Assembly: GCA_963771835.1 (NCBI GenBank)
Contig: CAVYVA010000001.1
Location: forward strand, 372,001-436,000
Origin: CAVQCJ01 sp963771835
GTDB taxonomy: Bacteria > Actinomycetota > Actinomycetes > Prado026
Length of the DNA: 64,000 nt
Direction of reading: 5' to 3'
The position numbers and the translations under genes are program-made. Below are positions 8,709 to 17,613 of the stretch, piece after piece; position 1 is the first letter of the stretch, and the number at the start of each line of letters is the position of its first letter. The notes under the pieces were generated by a model, which worked only from the letters and a program-made list of their open reading frames with translations, ran no database searches and was not told where the DNA came from.

Positions 8709-8945
8709 CTACGCACCGGCAGCCGGCGCACGCCCGTCCTGCTCCGGCCGCGCCGGGAGCTGCTGAGCCGTCCAGGTGTTGCCGTCGGGGTCGGCGAAGC
8801 TGACGAAGCGGCCCCACGGCTGGTCGTCGATCGCGCTCGCGTCGACACCGCGCTCGGTGAGGTCCGGGTGCCATGCCACTGATGCCGCGGCCGAAGGCGA
8901 TCGAGCACGCCGAGTCCGGCGGGGTGCCCTGGGTCCGACAGCGCC
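8709..8945 (-). pseudogene. Decayed glyoxalase/bleomycin-resistance (VOC) gene
   Basis: Two pieces of a VOC-family protein remain in different frames. The upstream piece reads GTPPDSACSIAFGRGISGMAPG (about 8873-8945). The downstream piece, ending at the stop at 8709, reads LTERGVDASAIDDQPWG then RFVSFADPDGNTWTAQQLP. The family's linking segment (LHLVVDDIEAARAEL-like) is missing, so about 45 bp has been lost as well as the frame, and no start region is present. This is a true remnant rather than a single-base error. Confidence 0.6.
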
Positions 8946-9072
8946 GTCCGTCTCCGCGACGGGCCGAGCTGTCAGCCCGTGCCACGCCTGAGGAACAGCT
9001 ACCTGGGCTGACAGGTCGCGCCTCCAGCCGGACCCGACACACGATCCAGAAGGTCCCGCTACGGTCGGTGTC
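8946..9072. other. Intergenic region with a 10-bp inverted repeat
   Basis: Upstream of the exonuclease gene, ctgtcagccc at 8969-8978 is matched by gggctgacag at 9005-9014, a perfect 10-bp inverted repeat with a 26-base spacer. It could be an operator or a hairpin. No gene is seen. Confidence 0.4.
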
Positions 9073-10005
9073 ATGGCGGGCGACCAGAGGCTTCTGCTCC
9101 TCGACTCCGCCTCGATGTACTTCCGGGCTTTCCACGGGGTGCCGGACACCTTCCGGGCGCCGGACGGCGCCCCGGTGAACGCCGTCCGCGGCTTCCTGGA
9201 CATGGTCGCCACGCTGGTCCGGGGCTACCCGCCGGCCCGGCTGGTGGCGTGCTGGGACGACGACTGGCGACCGGCGTTCCGGGTCGCGCTGGTCCCCTCG
9301 TACAAGCGGCACCGGCTGGCCGACGGGGTGGACCCCCGCGCCAACGTTGAGGAGACGCCGGACGAGCTGTCCCCGCAGGTCGACGTCATCGCCGACCTGC
9401 TGGCGGCGCTCGGGATCGCCCGCGTCGGCGTGCCCGGGTTCGAGGCCGACGACGTGATCGGCACGCTGGCCACGGTCGGCCCAGGTCCTGTGGACGTGGT
9501 GAGCGGGGACCGTGACCTGGTCCAGCTGGTCGACGACGAGCACTCCGTGCGGCTGCTGTACATCGGTCGTGGGGTCCGCAACCTCGAGGCGCTCGACGAC
9601 GCGGCTGTGCAGGCCAAGTACGGGGTCCCGCCGCGGGCGTACGCGGACCTGGCCGCCATGCGGGGCGACCCGTCCGACGGACTGCCGGGGGTGCCGGGGA
9701 TCGGCGAGAAGACGGCGGCGTCGCTGCTGCAGCGGTGGGGGTCCACGGAAGGGCTGCTGGCTGCGCTGGACGCGGACGACCCGGCGCTCACGCAGCGACC
9801 GAAGCTGGCTGCGGCCCGGGACTACCTGGAGGCGGCGATCGCGGTGACGCGGGTTCGGCGCGACTGCCCGCTGCCCGAGTTCGACGACCGGCTGCCCGCG
9901 GCGCCGGCCGACCCGGAGCGGCTGCTGGAGCTGTCCGACCGCTGGGGGGTGGAGAGCAGCGTCAACCGTGTGCTGCTGTCGATGAAGGATGCCGGCGCGG
10001 GCTGA
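9073..10005 (+). CDS. 5'-3' exonuclease (Pol I N-terminal-domain-like)
   Basis: The 310-residue stand-alone flap nuclease resembles the 5'-nuclease domain of DNA polymerase I. Metal-binding segments are LLLDSASMYFRAFHG, GFEADDVIGTLA and VVSGDRDLVQLVDD, and the helix-3-turn-helix DNA-binding motif reads DGLPGVPGIGEKTAASLLQ. It should remove RNA primers or 5' flaps in the cytoplasm. The ATG is chosen as the first start after the VOC remnant. It is convergent with the desaturase gene. Confidence 0.92.
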   Translation: MAGDQRLLLLDSASMYFRAFHGVPDTFRAPDGAPVNAVRGFLDMVATLVRGYPPARLVACWDDDWRPAFRVALVPSYKRHRLADGVDPRANVEETPDELSPQVDVIADLLAALGIARVGVPGFEADDVIGTLATVGPGPVDVVSGDRDLVQLVDDEHSVRLLYIGRGVRNLEALDDAAVQAKYGVPPRAYADLAAMRGDPSDGLPGVPGIGEKTAASLLQRWGSTEGLLAALDADDPALTQRPKLAAARDYLEAAIAVTRVRRDCPLPEFDDRLPAAPADPERLLELSDRWGVESSVNRVLLSMKDAGAG

Positions 10006-10029
10006 GCCGGCCGCGGGTCACGAGTCCGG

Positions 10030-10977
10030 TCAGGCGTCGCGTGCCGCGACCCGGGCAGCCCGGGCGTCGCGGCGCTCCTCGAACCGGCTGGCGGCGACGT
10101 CGAGGCCTTCGAGGAACTCGGCGAGCTCTGTGCGCGCCTTCTCGGCGTCTGCGTCCAGGCCCTCGATGTCCCAGACCTTCCACTGGCGCAGCACCGGCAC
10201 CAGCACCTGGTCGCGGTGCTGGCGCAGGTCGTAGATCCCGGCCATGGCGATCTGCACCGACTTGCGGGTGAACCCCTCGATCGTGTGCCCGGGCATCTGG
10301 AAGTCCAGCACGACGTCGCGGACCGCCTGCATGGTCGCGTTCGGCTCGCGCTCGAACGCCGCGCCGAGCATGTTGCGGTAGAAGATCATGTGCAGGTTCT
10401 CGTCCGTCGCGATGCGGGTCATCATCTGCTCGCAGATCGGGTCCTTGGACGCGGCCCCGGTGTTGCGGTGCGAGATGCGCGTCGCCAGCTCCTGGAAGGA
10501 GACGTACGCCAGCGAGTGCAGCATGGTCTCGTGGCTGTTCCGGAAGCCGGTGCTCATGTGCACCATCCGCGCGTTCTCCAGCGCTACCGGGTCCACTGCG
10601 CGGGTCACCGTCAGGTAGTCGCGCAGGACAGCTCCGTGCCGGTCCTCCTCCGCGGTCCAGCGGTGCACCCAGGTGCCCCAGGCACCGTCGCGACCGAAGC
10701 TGTGCGCGATCTCGAAGTGGTAGCTCGGGAGGTTGTCCTCGGTCAGCAGGTTGACGATCAGCGAGGTCCGCGCGACATCCGGGATCTTGGAGTCCTCCGG
10801 CGACCACGCCAGACCGCCGAGGATGCCGTCGAACGTCCGCCCGTCGCTGTACGGCACGTACTCGTGGGGGTACCAGTCCTTGGCCACGGCCAGGTGCCGG
10901 TCGAGCTCCTTGGCCACCTCGGGCTCGAGGTCCACGAGCAGGCGGCGGGTCTGGACGTCGGTCAGCTCGACGGGCAC
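10030..10977 (-). CDS. desA: Acyl-ACP desaturase (stearoyl-ACP-desaturase family)
   Basis: The 315-residue soluble di-iron desaturase inserts a double bond into acyl-ACP. Iron ligands are visible in TAEEDRHGAVLRDYL (EExxH) and ATDENLHMIFYRNML (DENLH), with earlier Glu ligands around LLTEDNLPSYHFEIAH. The GTG at 10977 is chosen because GAGGAG lies eight bases upstream; a frame opening at 11004 lacks a ribosome site. A tandem 15-bp operator-like repeat lies 50 bases upstream. It resembles mycobacterial DesA1/DesA2 proteins. Confidence 0.9.
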   Translation of the reverse strand: MPVELTDVQTRRLLVDLEPEVAKELDRHLAVAKDWYPHEYVPYSDGRTFDGILGGLAWSPEDSKIPDVARTSLIVNLLTEDNLPSYHFEIAHSFGRDGAWGTWVHRWTAEEDRHGAVLRDYLTVTRAVDPVALENARMVHMSTGFRNSHETMLHSLAYVSFQELATRISHRNTGAASKDPICEQMMTRIATDENLHMIFYRNMLGAAFEREPNATMQAVRDVVLDFQMPGHTIEGFTRKSVQIAMAGIYDLRQHRDQVLVPVLRQWKVWDIEGLDADAEKARTELAEFLEGLDVAASRFEERRDARAARVAARDA

Positions 10978-11026
10978 AGGGTCTCCTCGGGTACGGCGGG
11001 TCACTCGGCGCGGATCTTCCCCCCGA

Positions 11027-11056
11027 CCTACGCAAGCGTAACCTACGGAACCGTAA
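11027..11056 (-). promoter_or_regulatory. Tandem palindromic operator upstream of desA
   Basis: Two 15-bp units sit head to tail: cctacgcaagcgtaa and cctacggaaccgtaa, differing at two positions. Each contains the pseudo-palindrome TACGS-AA-SCGTA. The exact 15-bp spacing of the centres and the position just upstream of desA suggest cooperative binding of a dimeric repressor, for example a TetR-family lipid regulator. The repeat is directly visible; the regulator is not known. Confidence 0.6.
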
Positions 11057-11106
11057 GATCAACCCAACCCGTAACTCCGGGTTGGCGGGCAGGCGCGGCT
11101 CAGCGC

Positions 11107-13878
11107 TCAGCCGACGGACGAGTACGCGACCACGCCGCGCCGGATCGCGTCCATCGCCTGGTCCGCCGTACGCCGCAGCTCCGGGTCGCCGGCGCCGGCG
11201 GCCTGGGCGACCTGTCCGAGCAGGTCGACGAGCTGCTTGGCCCAGCGCACGAAGTCACCGGCCGGGAGCCCTGACTCCCCCAGCACCTGCTCGAGCGCGC
11301 CGCCGGACGTCCAGCGGTGCGCGGCCCACGCGAACCCCAGGTCGGGCTCGCGCAGGAACGACAGGCCGTGGTCCTTCTCGACCCGGTCCAGCCGGCCCCA
11401 GGTCCGGACGGTCTCGGCGAGCACCTCCCGCACCCGGCCCTCGGGCAGCCGCGGCGGCGCCGAGTCGTCGGACTGCCGCGACTCGAACACCAGCGCCGAG
11501 ACGCAGGCGGCCAGCTCCGCCGCCGTCAGGTCGGACCACAGCCCGTCGCGGACGCACTCGGCGGCCAGCAGGTCCAGCTCGCTGTAGAGCCGCGCCAGCC
11601 GCTCGCCGTCCGGGGTGACCCGGTCCCCGTCCAGGTAGCCCAGCGACTCCAGCAGCCCGCAGACCCGGTCGAACGTGCGGGCGATCGTGTTCGTCCGCGA
11701 CTCGACCCGCTGCTCCAGCTGGGCCGTCTCCTTGGCCAGCCGGTGGTACCGCTCGGCCCAGCGCGCGTGGCTCTCCCGGTCGTCGCAGCCGTGGCAGGGG
11801 TGTCGCCGGATCGCGGCCCGCAGCTCGCTGACGGTCTGGTCGTCGGCGGCCGCCGCTCGCTCCCGCCGCCGCCCGGCCGGTCCGTTCCCGCTGTCGGGGA
11901 CCTTCGAGCGCAGGGTGGCGGCGAGGTCCCGGCGGGACTGGGGCGAGCGCGGGTTGAACGCCTTGGGCACCCGCATCCGCTCGATCGGCTCGACCGGGGA
12001 CGGGAAGTCGACGAGCGAGAGCCGGGCCACCTGGCGCTCGGCGGTGAGCACCACCGGCCGCGGACCGCCGTCCTCCCCGTTGCCCAGCCCGGGGTCGAGC
12101 ACGACCGCCAGGCCGCTGCGCCTGCCGGCGGGCACCCGGATGACGTCGCCGATGCGCAGCGACTCGAGCGACGCCGCGGCGGCCGCCTTCCGCTGGGCGG
12201 CCCCCTGCCGGGACAGCTCGGCCTCGCGGTCCGAGAGCGTGCGGCGCAGCCCGGAGTACTCGGCGAAGTCGCCCAGATGACAGGTCATCGCCTCGCCGTA
12301 GCCGACGAGGGCCTCCTCGTTGCGCCGAACCTGGCGGGCCAGCCCGACCACGGCCCGGTCGGCCTGGTACTGGGCGAACGAGGACTCGAGGATCTCGCGG
12401 GCCGTGTGCCGACCGACCGACCCGACGAGGTTGACGGCCATGTTGTACGAGGGCCGGAACGAGGACCGCAGCGGGTACGTGCGGGTGGACGCCAGGCCGC
12501 CGACCGCCCGCGGGTCGAGGCCGGCCTGCCAGAGCACGACCGCATGACCCTCGACGTCGATGCCGCGCCGCCCCGCTCGGCCGGTCAGCTGGGTGTACTC
12601 CCCCGGGGTCACCTCGGCGTGCGTCTCACCGTTCCACTTCGTCAACCGCTCCAGCACGACGGAGCGGGCCGGCATGTTGATCCCCAGCGCCAGCGTCTCG
12701 GTGGCGAAGACCACCTTCACCAGGCCGCGCTGGAAGAGCTCCTCGACCACTTCCTTGAACGTCGGCAGCATGCCGGCGTGGTGCGCGGCGATGCCGCGGG
12801 TCAGACCGTCCAGCCACTCGTGGTAGCCCAGGACGCCCAGGTCCTGGTCGGGCAGGTCGGCGCACCGCTCCTCGACGTACTCGCGGATCTCCTGCCGCTC
12901 CGGCTGCCCGGTGAGCCGCAGCCCCGAGCGCAGGCACTGCTCGACCGCAGCGTCGCAGCCGGCCCGGCTGAACACGAACACGATGGCCGGCAGCAGCCCG
13001 GCCCGGTCCAGCCGCTCCACGACGTCGACCCGGGACGGCGTCTGGGCGCCGCGCGGCGGCGGCCGCCGGTGTCCCCTGGCCGGACGACGGTCGCCGAGCC
13101 GGCCGAACCGCTCTTCGTCCCTGGCCACCCGCAGCAGCTCGGGGTTGACGGCCCGGCCGTCCCCCGGCCGCCCGGGACGCGCGCCGGCGGACCGGTCGTC
13201 CTCCACCCAGAGGTCGAGGAGGCGTGAGCCGACCATCACGTGCTGCCACAACGGCACCGGCCGGTGCTCCTCGACCACGATCGCGGTCTCGCCGCGCACG
13301 GTGACCAGCCAGTCCCCGAACTCCTCGGCGTTGCTCACGGTCGCCGACAGCGAGACCAGGCGCACCGACTCGGGCAGGTGGATGATCACCTCCTCCCACA
13401 CGGCACCGCGGAACCGGTCGGACAGGTAGTGCACCTCGTCCATCACCACGTAGGCCAGGCCCGCCAGGGCGCCCGAGCCCGCGTACAGCATGTTGCGCAG
13501 CACCTCGGTGGTCATCACGACCACATCCGCGTCGCCGTTGACCGAGTTGTCACCGGTCAGCAGGCCGACCCGGTCCGAGCCGTGCCGGGCGACGAGGTCG
13601 GCGTACTTCTGGTTCGACAGCGCCTTGATCGGCGTGGTGTAGAAGCACTTGCGTCCCTCGGCGAGCGCCAGGTGCACCGCGAACTCGCCCACCACCGTCT
13701 TGCCGGCCCCCGTCGGCGCGGCGACCAGCACGCCCTGCCCGGCCTCCAGGGCCTCGCAGGCCAGGACCTGGAACTCGTCCAGGCCGAACGGGTAGCCGGT
13801 CCGGAACCGGCTCAGCTCCGTCCCCGCGGCAGCCTGCCGGGCGCGGGCGGCGGTGAACCGCTCGGCGGGAGAGGGCAT
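11107..13878 (-). CDS. helY: Ski2-like DEAD/DEAH-box RNA helicase HelY
   Basis: The 923-residue helicase has motif I VAAPTGAGKTVVGEFA, motif Ia TTPIKALSNQKY, motif II VVMDEVHYLSD, motif III VSLSATVSNAEEF, and motif VI in QLTGRAGRRGIDVEGH. A C-terminal Ski2/DSHCT-like domain follows, with a HPCHGCDDRESHARWAERYH segment. In mycobacteria helY lies next to tatC and tatA, as here. The ATG at 13878 (MPSPAERFTAARAR) is chosen; an upstream extension of the frame is GC-rich filler. The protein probably unwinds structured RNA in the cytoplasm. Confidence 0.93.
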   Translation of the reverse strand: MPSPAERFTAARARQAAAGTELSRFRTGYPFGLDEFQVLACEALEAGQGVLVAAPTGAGKTVVGEFAVHLALAEGRKCFYTTPIKALSNQKYADLVARHGSDRVGLLTGDNSVNGDADVVVMTTEVLRNMLYAGSGALAGLAYVVMDEVHYLSDRFRGAVWEEVIIHLPESVRLVSLSATVSNAEEFGDWLVTVRGETAIVVEEHRPVPLWQHVMVGSRLLDLWVEDDRSAGARPGRPGDGRAVNPELLRVARDEERFGRLGDRRPARGHRRPPPRGAQTPSRVDVVERLDRAGLLPAIVFVFSRAGCDAAVEQCLRSGLRLTGQPERQEIREYVEERCADLPDQDLGVLGYHEWLDGLTRGIAAHHAGMLPTFKEVVEELFQRGLVKVVFATETLALGINMPARSVVLERLTKWNGETHAEVTPGEYTQLTGRAGRRGIDVEGHAVVLWQAGLDPRAVGGLASTRTYPLRSSFRPSYNMAVNLVGSVGRHTAREILESSFAQYQADRAVVGLARQVRRNEEALVGYGEAMTCHLGDFAEYSGLRRTLSDREAELSRQGAAQRKAAAAASLESLRIGDVIRVPAGRRSGLAVVLDPGLGNGEDGGPRPVVLTAERQVARLSLVDFPSPVEPIERMRVPKAFNPRSPQSRRDLAATLRSKVPDSGNGPAGRRRERAAAADDQTVSELRAAIRRHPCHGCDDRESHARWAERYHRLAKETAQLEQRVESRTNTIARTFDRVCGLLESLGYLDGDRVTPDGERLARLYSELDLLAAECVRDGLWSDLTAAELAACVSALVFESRQSDDSAPPRLPEGRVREVLAETVRTWGRLDRVEKDHGLSFLREPDLGFAWAAHRWTSGGALEQVLGESGLPAGDFVRWAKQLVDLLGQVAQAAGAGDPELRRTADQAMDAIRRGVVAYSSVG

Positions 13879-13904
13879 GCGCCCAGCGTATGTCGTGCCC
13901 GCGG

Positions 13905-14786
13905 TCAGCCGGCCGGTACCAGCACCCGCAGCGACCCGGGGACGCACCAGATCTGGACCGGGAGCGGACGGACGCGCTCACCGTCGGCGTACGCCACCAC
14001 GTCCGGCGCCCGGAGCGTCACCGCGCGGGCCCGGTGCACCGACACGGCCGGGTGGTCCACGTGCGTGCCTTTGTAGACCCGCGGGAACACGCGCAGGAAC
14101 TCGACCTTGCTCACCCGGCCCAGCACCGTGACCTCGAGCAGGCCGTCGTCGACCAGCGCACCCGGACAGACCTGCATCCCGCCGCCGTACGAGGAACCGT
14201 TGCCGACCGCGACCAGCATCGCCTCGCTGCTCCGCTCGGCGCCGTCCAGGACCAGGGTGAACGGCACCGCCCTGAACACCCTCAGCTCGGCCAGGATCGC
14301 GATGTTGTAGCGGCTGCGCCCCCGTGGCCAGCGCATCGCGTTGGCCCGCTCGTTGACGTTGGAGTCGAAGCCGCTGGACAGCACCCCGGCGAACCAGGTG
14401 CCGTCGACCCGGCCGGCGTCGACGGTACGGACGTGACCGGCGGCCACGATGTCGGCGGCGGCGACCGGGTCGTGCGGCGCGATGCCGAGCAGCCGGGCGA
14501 AGTCGTTGCCGCTGCCGGCGGGGACCAGTCCCAGCGGCGTCCCGGTCCCGGCGACGGCCTGCAGCACCACGTGCAGCATCCCGTCACCCCCGGCGGCGAC
14601 CAGGGCGTCGTAGCCGTCCCGGACCGCGGCGTGCGCAAGGTCACGGGCCGCGTCCGCGTCGGTGCCGGCCATCTCGTCGACCACCAGGCCGTGCTCGCGC
14701 AGCCGGGCCGCCGCGGCCGCCCCCTCGCGCGCTCCCCGGCCCCTGCCCGAGGTCGGGTTGACCAGGACCGCGATCCGACGTGTCAC
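13905..14786 (-). CDS. Diacylglycerol/sphingosine kinase-family lipid kinase
   Basis: The 293-residue protein starts VTRRIAVLVNPTSGRGRG. It has the DAGK catalytic motif AAGGDGMLHVVLQAVAG (GGDG) and PLGLVPAGSGNDFARLLG for nucleotide binding. The C-terminal beta domain holds VAVGNGSSYGGGMQVCPGA and DDGLLEVTVLGRVSK. It phosphorylates a lipid such as diacylglycerol at the membrane. The GTG at 14786 gives the normal family length. It is encoded between tatC and helY. Confidence 0.9.
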   Translation of the reverse strand: MTRRIAVLVNPTSGRGRGAREGAAAAARLREHGLVVDEMAGTDADAARDLAHAAVRDGYDALVAAGGDGMLHVVLQAVAGTGTPLGLVPAGSGNDFARLLGIAPHDPVAAADIVAAGHVRTVDAGRVDGTWFAGVLSSGFDSNVNERANAMRWPRGRSRYNIAILAELRVFRAVPFTLVLDGAERSSEAMLVAVGNGSSYGGGMQVCPGALVDDGLLEVTVLGRVSKVEFLRVFPRVYKGTHVDHPAVSVHRARAVTLRAPDVVAYADGERVRPLPVQIWCVPGSLRVLVPAG

Positions 14787-14815
14787 GGACCGTGACGCTA
14801 GTGGCAGCCGCCCGG

Positions 14816-15685
14816 TCAGACGCCGAACTCGTCGGGATCCAACGGGCTGGCCTCGTCGTCGGACAGGTCGTGGAAGTCCGTGCGGTCGGCTCGGGCGGCC
14901 CGGCGCCGGTCGTTGGCCCAGCAGATGACGAACGCGCCCACCATCAGCAGCAGCAGCGGCGCCGCGAAGATGAACAGGTTGAACGGGTCCGTGGTCGGCG
15001 TCGCCACCGCTGCGAACACGAGCACGAAGAACAGCACCCAGCGCCACCACGAGGCGAACCGCCGCGCGGACAGGACGCCGATGAAGTTGAGCGCGACCAC
15101 CACGACCGGCGCCAGGAAACCGATCCCGAACGAGATCGCGATCTGGAGCAGGAAGCCGACGTAGGTGTCGATGTTGATGATGTTCTGGGCGTCCGTCGGG
15201 GTGAACCCGAGGAAGGCGCCGAGCAGGTGCGGCAGGGCGATGTACGCGACCGCGACACCGGCCAGGAAGAGCGGGACCGCCGCCGCCCCGAAGCCCGCCG
15301 CCCAGCGCCGCTCGTTCTTGTGCAGGCCGGGCGTGACGAACCGGAGCATCTGGTAGATCCAGATCGGCGACGTGAGGATGACGCCGACCGCGAGCGAGAC
15401 CTGCAGCTTGAGGTTGAACGCGTCAGCTACACCCGTGATCGCGAGGATCGCCTCGTGGTGCCCCTCGGCCTTGAGCTGGTTGGACGCGTCGACCAGCGGT
15501 TTGGTCAGGAAGTTGAAGATCTGCGTGTAGAAGACCCAGCCGACGATCCCGCCGATGGCGATCGCGACGAACGACCAGAACAGCCGGTTGCGGAGCTCGC
15601 GCAGATGCTCGACGAGCGTCATGCGGCCTTCGGGGTCGGCGGCCCCCTTGCGCCGGAAGCGACCGCGCCCCTTGCCCTCGCTCAC
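14816..15685 (-). CDS. tatC: Sec-independent protein translocase TatC
   Basis: The 289-residue integral membrane protein is the receptor subunit of the twin-arginine translocase. The conserved cytoplasmic N-terminus MTLVEHLRELRNRLFWSFVA precedes six hydrophobic segments, and VTPGLHKNERRW and FGIGFLAPVVVVALNFIGV match the family. The start is GTG at 15685. It follows tatA by about 30 bp on the same strand, as in other actinobacteria. Confidence 0.96.
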   Translation of the reverse strand: MSEGKGRGRFRRKGAADPEGRMTLVEHLRELRNRLFWSFVAIAIGGIVGWVFYTQIFNFLTKPLVDASNQLKAEGHHEAILAITGVADAFNLKLQVSLAVGVILTSPIWIYQMLRFVTPGLHKNERRWAAGFGAAAVPLFLAGVAVAYIALPHLLGAFLGFTPTDAQNIINIDTYVGFLLQIAISFGIGFLAPVVVVALNFIGVLSARRFASWWRWVLFFVLVFAAVATPTTDPFNLFIFAAPLLLLMVGAFVICWANDRRRAARADRTDFHDLSDDEASPLDPDEFGV

Positions 15686-15715
15686 CCGGTTCTGCTCGGG
15701 CTCTGCCGGCTCTGC

Positions 15716-16087
15716 TCAGCCCTGCGGCTGCTCGGGCGCCGGCGCCGGGGGCGGCGGGACCGGCTGCTCGGTCTGCGGTGGGGCGACGGGCTGCTGCACG
15801 GGCTGGGCCACCGGCTGCTGGGCCACGGGGGCCGGCGCGGGTGCCGGCGCCTGGATGTTCTGCGGGGCCGGGGCCACCGGGACCTGCTGCACGGTCGGGG
15901 CCGGCTGGACCGGCTGGGTGGTGTTGCCCTCCTCGTCGGTCATGAGGCCCTTGGTCTCGGCCTTGAGGATGCGCAGCGAGCGCCCGACGCCGCGGGCGGC
16001 GTCAGGGAGCCGCTTGGAGCCGAAGATGACGATGACGGCCACGATCAGGATGACCAGGATGGTCGGGTTGTCGAACAACTTGCCCAT
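15716..16087 (-). CDS. tatA: Twin-arginine translocase subunit TatA with Pro/Gln-rich tail
   Basis: The 123-residue protein has one N-terminal membrane helix (NPTILVILIVAVIVIFGSKR) and the family FGSKRLPDAARGVGRSLRIL amphipathic helix. It then has an unusually long tail rich in Pro, Gln and Ala (APAPAPAPVAQQPVAQPVQQ). TatA oligomers form the Tat pore with TatC. The ATG at 16087 has an upstream gaaaggctc site. Confidence 0.94.
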   Translation of the reverse strand: MGKLFDNPTILVILIVAVIVIFGSKRLPDAARGVGRSLRILKAETKGLMTDEEGNTTQPVQPAPTVQQVPVAPAPQNIQAPAPAPAPVAQQPVAQPVQQPVAPPQTEQPVPPPPAPAPEQPQG

Positions 16088-16189
16088 GCCAGGAGCCTTT
16101 CTCGGGACGTCGGCTCATAGTACGTGCTGCCGACGGCTCCGTGCGGAACCGCGGCGGCCGGAGCCGGATCGTCGGGAAAGGTCGCGCGG

Positions 16190-16522
16190 TCAGGCGCGCT
16201 GGGCCGGCTGGACCGTGCCCGCGAGGGCGTCGTTGGCGTCCAGCCAGAGAGCGAAGTCGAGCAGGTCGTCGTAGCTCAGCCGCGGACCGTCGTGCGCCTC
16301 GAGCGCCTCGGCCGGGATGTGCCACGGACGGGCGACGACGCCGCCGGAGATCAGCAGGGCGACGACTTCCTCGTCGGCCGGCTTCTTGACCTCGTCGGTG
16401 CAGGCCGGGCAGGTGAACGCGTACGTCGACCACTCGGGGCGCGTGCACACGCTCAGTCGCAGCTCAGCCGGCTTCAGCTCGACATCGCCGCACGTGGGGC
16501 ACGTCGCTCGGATGGTGGTCAT
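16190..16522 (-). CDS. Zinc-ribbon protein of unknown function
   Basis: The 110-residue protein starts MTTIRATCPTCGDVELKPAE and carries two CxxC pairs, CPTC near the start and CPAC about 32 residues later, which should bind one zinc. The C-terminal part is acidic, with LSYDDLLDFALWLDANDALAG. The ATG at 16522 follows a GGGAGGA site. I do not recognise the family. It sits between pafC and tatA, where some actinobacteria have no gene. Confidence 0.75.
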   Translation of the reverse strand: MTTIRATCPTCGDVELKPAELRLSVCTRPEWSTYAFTCPACTDEVKKPADEEVVALLISGGVVARPWHIPAEALEAHDGPRLSYDDLLDFALWLDANDALAGTVQPAQRA

Positions 16523-16608
16523 CGCCGTCGTCCTCCCGCCCTCCCCCCGGGACCCATCCCGGGTGTCACGCAGTGGAATTCGGCACCTCATGCTCAGACC
16601 TTGAACCT

Positions 16609-17613
16609 TCACCCCCTGTCAGTGGACGGCGACACGCCGTACGCGGCCAATGCTTCATCTGCTGCTCGCCGGACGGCCTGTGCGACCTCAACCGGCTCGA
16701 CCACGACCGCGGCCCCGCCCAGGCGGAGCACCAGGCGCACCACGAGCCTCGGGTCGGCCGTGCGTAGGGCGACCCGGAGGGAGCCGTCAGCCGCCGTCCG
16801 GACCCACTCGCAGGCGTAGTACTCCGGGACCCAGCGGGCTTCCGGGCCCAGGTCCAGGACCACCACGGTGTCCTCGTCGGAGGGGTGGAACATCGCCGGC
16901 GTCTCCCGGACCCGGTCGGACCGACCGTCCGCGGCCCTGCCGTCCGGCGGCGTCGCCGGCACGTCCAGCGCCTCGGCGTGGGTGACCCGGTCCAGCCGGA
17001 ACGTCCGGACCGCCTCGGACGCGTGGCAGTACCCCTCGAGGTACGCCGCGTCGTCGACGGTGACCACCCGGTAGGGGTCGACGTCCCGCTCGGTGATCTC
17101 GTCGCGGCTGGGCACCCAGTACCCCAGGTGGACCCGGCGGCCGGTCGCGAGCGCGTCCCGGATCGAGGCGGTCGGGTCGCCAGCGGCCGCCGGCGTGGCC
17201 GGGGGTGCGTCGCCGGGACCGGTCCCGAGCCCGACCCCGATCCGGCCGGCGGCGTCCTCGATCTTGGCCAGCGCGCTGTCCAGCGCGGCGCGGTCGGCCA
17301 GCCCGGGCACCGCCGCCAGCGAACGCAGGCCCACCAGCAGGGCGATCGCCTCGTCCGCGCGCAGGCGCAGCGGCCGGTCGATGCTCGAGGCGTCGATCAC
17401 CGAGATGCGGTCCGAGTCGAGGTAGTCGATGTCGATGAACACCTCGGGCCGCCCGGGCAGCTCGCAGGTGAAGGCGAGCTGCAGGTCCCGCTCCAGCTGC
17501 TCGACGCTGATCGAGAACGCCGCCGCCGCCTCCGTCTTGGGTACCCCCGGATGGGCCTGCAGCCACGGCACCAGGCTGAGCAGCCGGGCGAGCTGGTCGC
17601 TGGCGGTGGCCAT
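16609..17613 (-). CDS. pafC: WYL-domain transcriptional regulator PafC
   Basis: The 334-residue protein has an N-terminal winged helix region (PKTEAAAAFSISVEQLERDL) and a WYL domain (RVHLGYWVPSRDEITERDVD, then GYCHASEAVRTFRLDRV). PafB and PafC form a complex that in mycobacteria activates a RecA/LexA-independent DNA-damage response. The start ATG shares one base with the pafB stop (TGATG), so the two are translationally coupled. Confidence 0.9.
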   Translation of the reverse strand: MATASDQLARLLSLVPWLQAHPGVPKTEAAAAFSISVEQLERDLQLAFTCELPGRPEVFIDIDYLDSDRISVIDASSIDRPLRLRADEAIALLVGLRSLAAVPGLADRAALDSALAKIEDAAGRIGVGLGTGPGDAPPATPAAAGDPTASIRDALATGRRVHLGYWVPSRDEITERDVDPYRVVTVDDAAYLEGYCHASEAVRTFRLDRVTHAEALDVPATPPDGRAADGRSDRVRETPAMFHPSDEDTVVVLDLGPEARWVPEYYACEWVRTAADGSLRVALRTADPRLVVRLVLRLGGAAVVVEPVEVAQAVRRAADEALAAYGVSPSTDRG

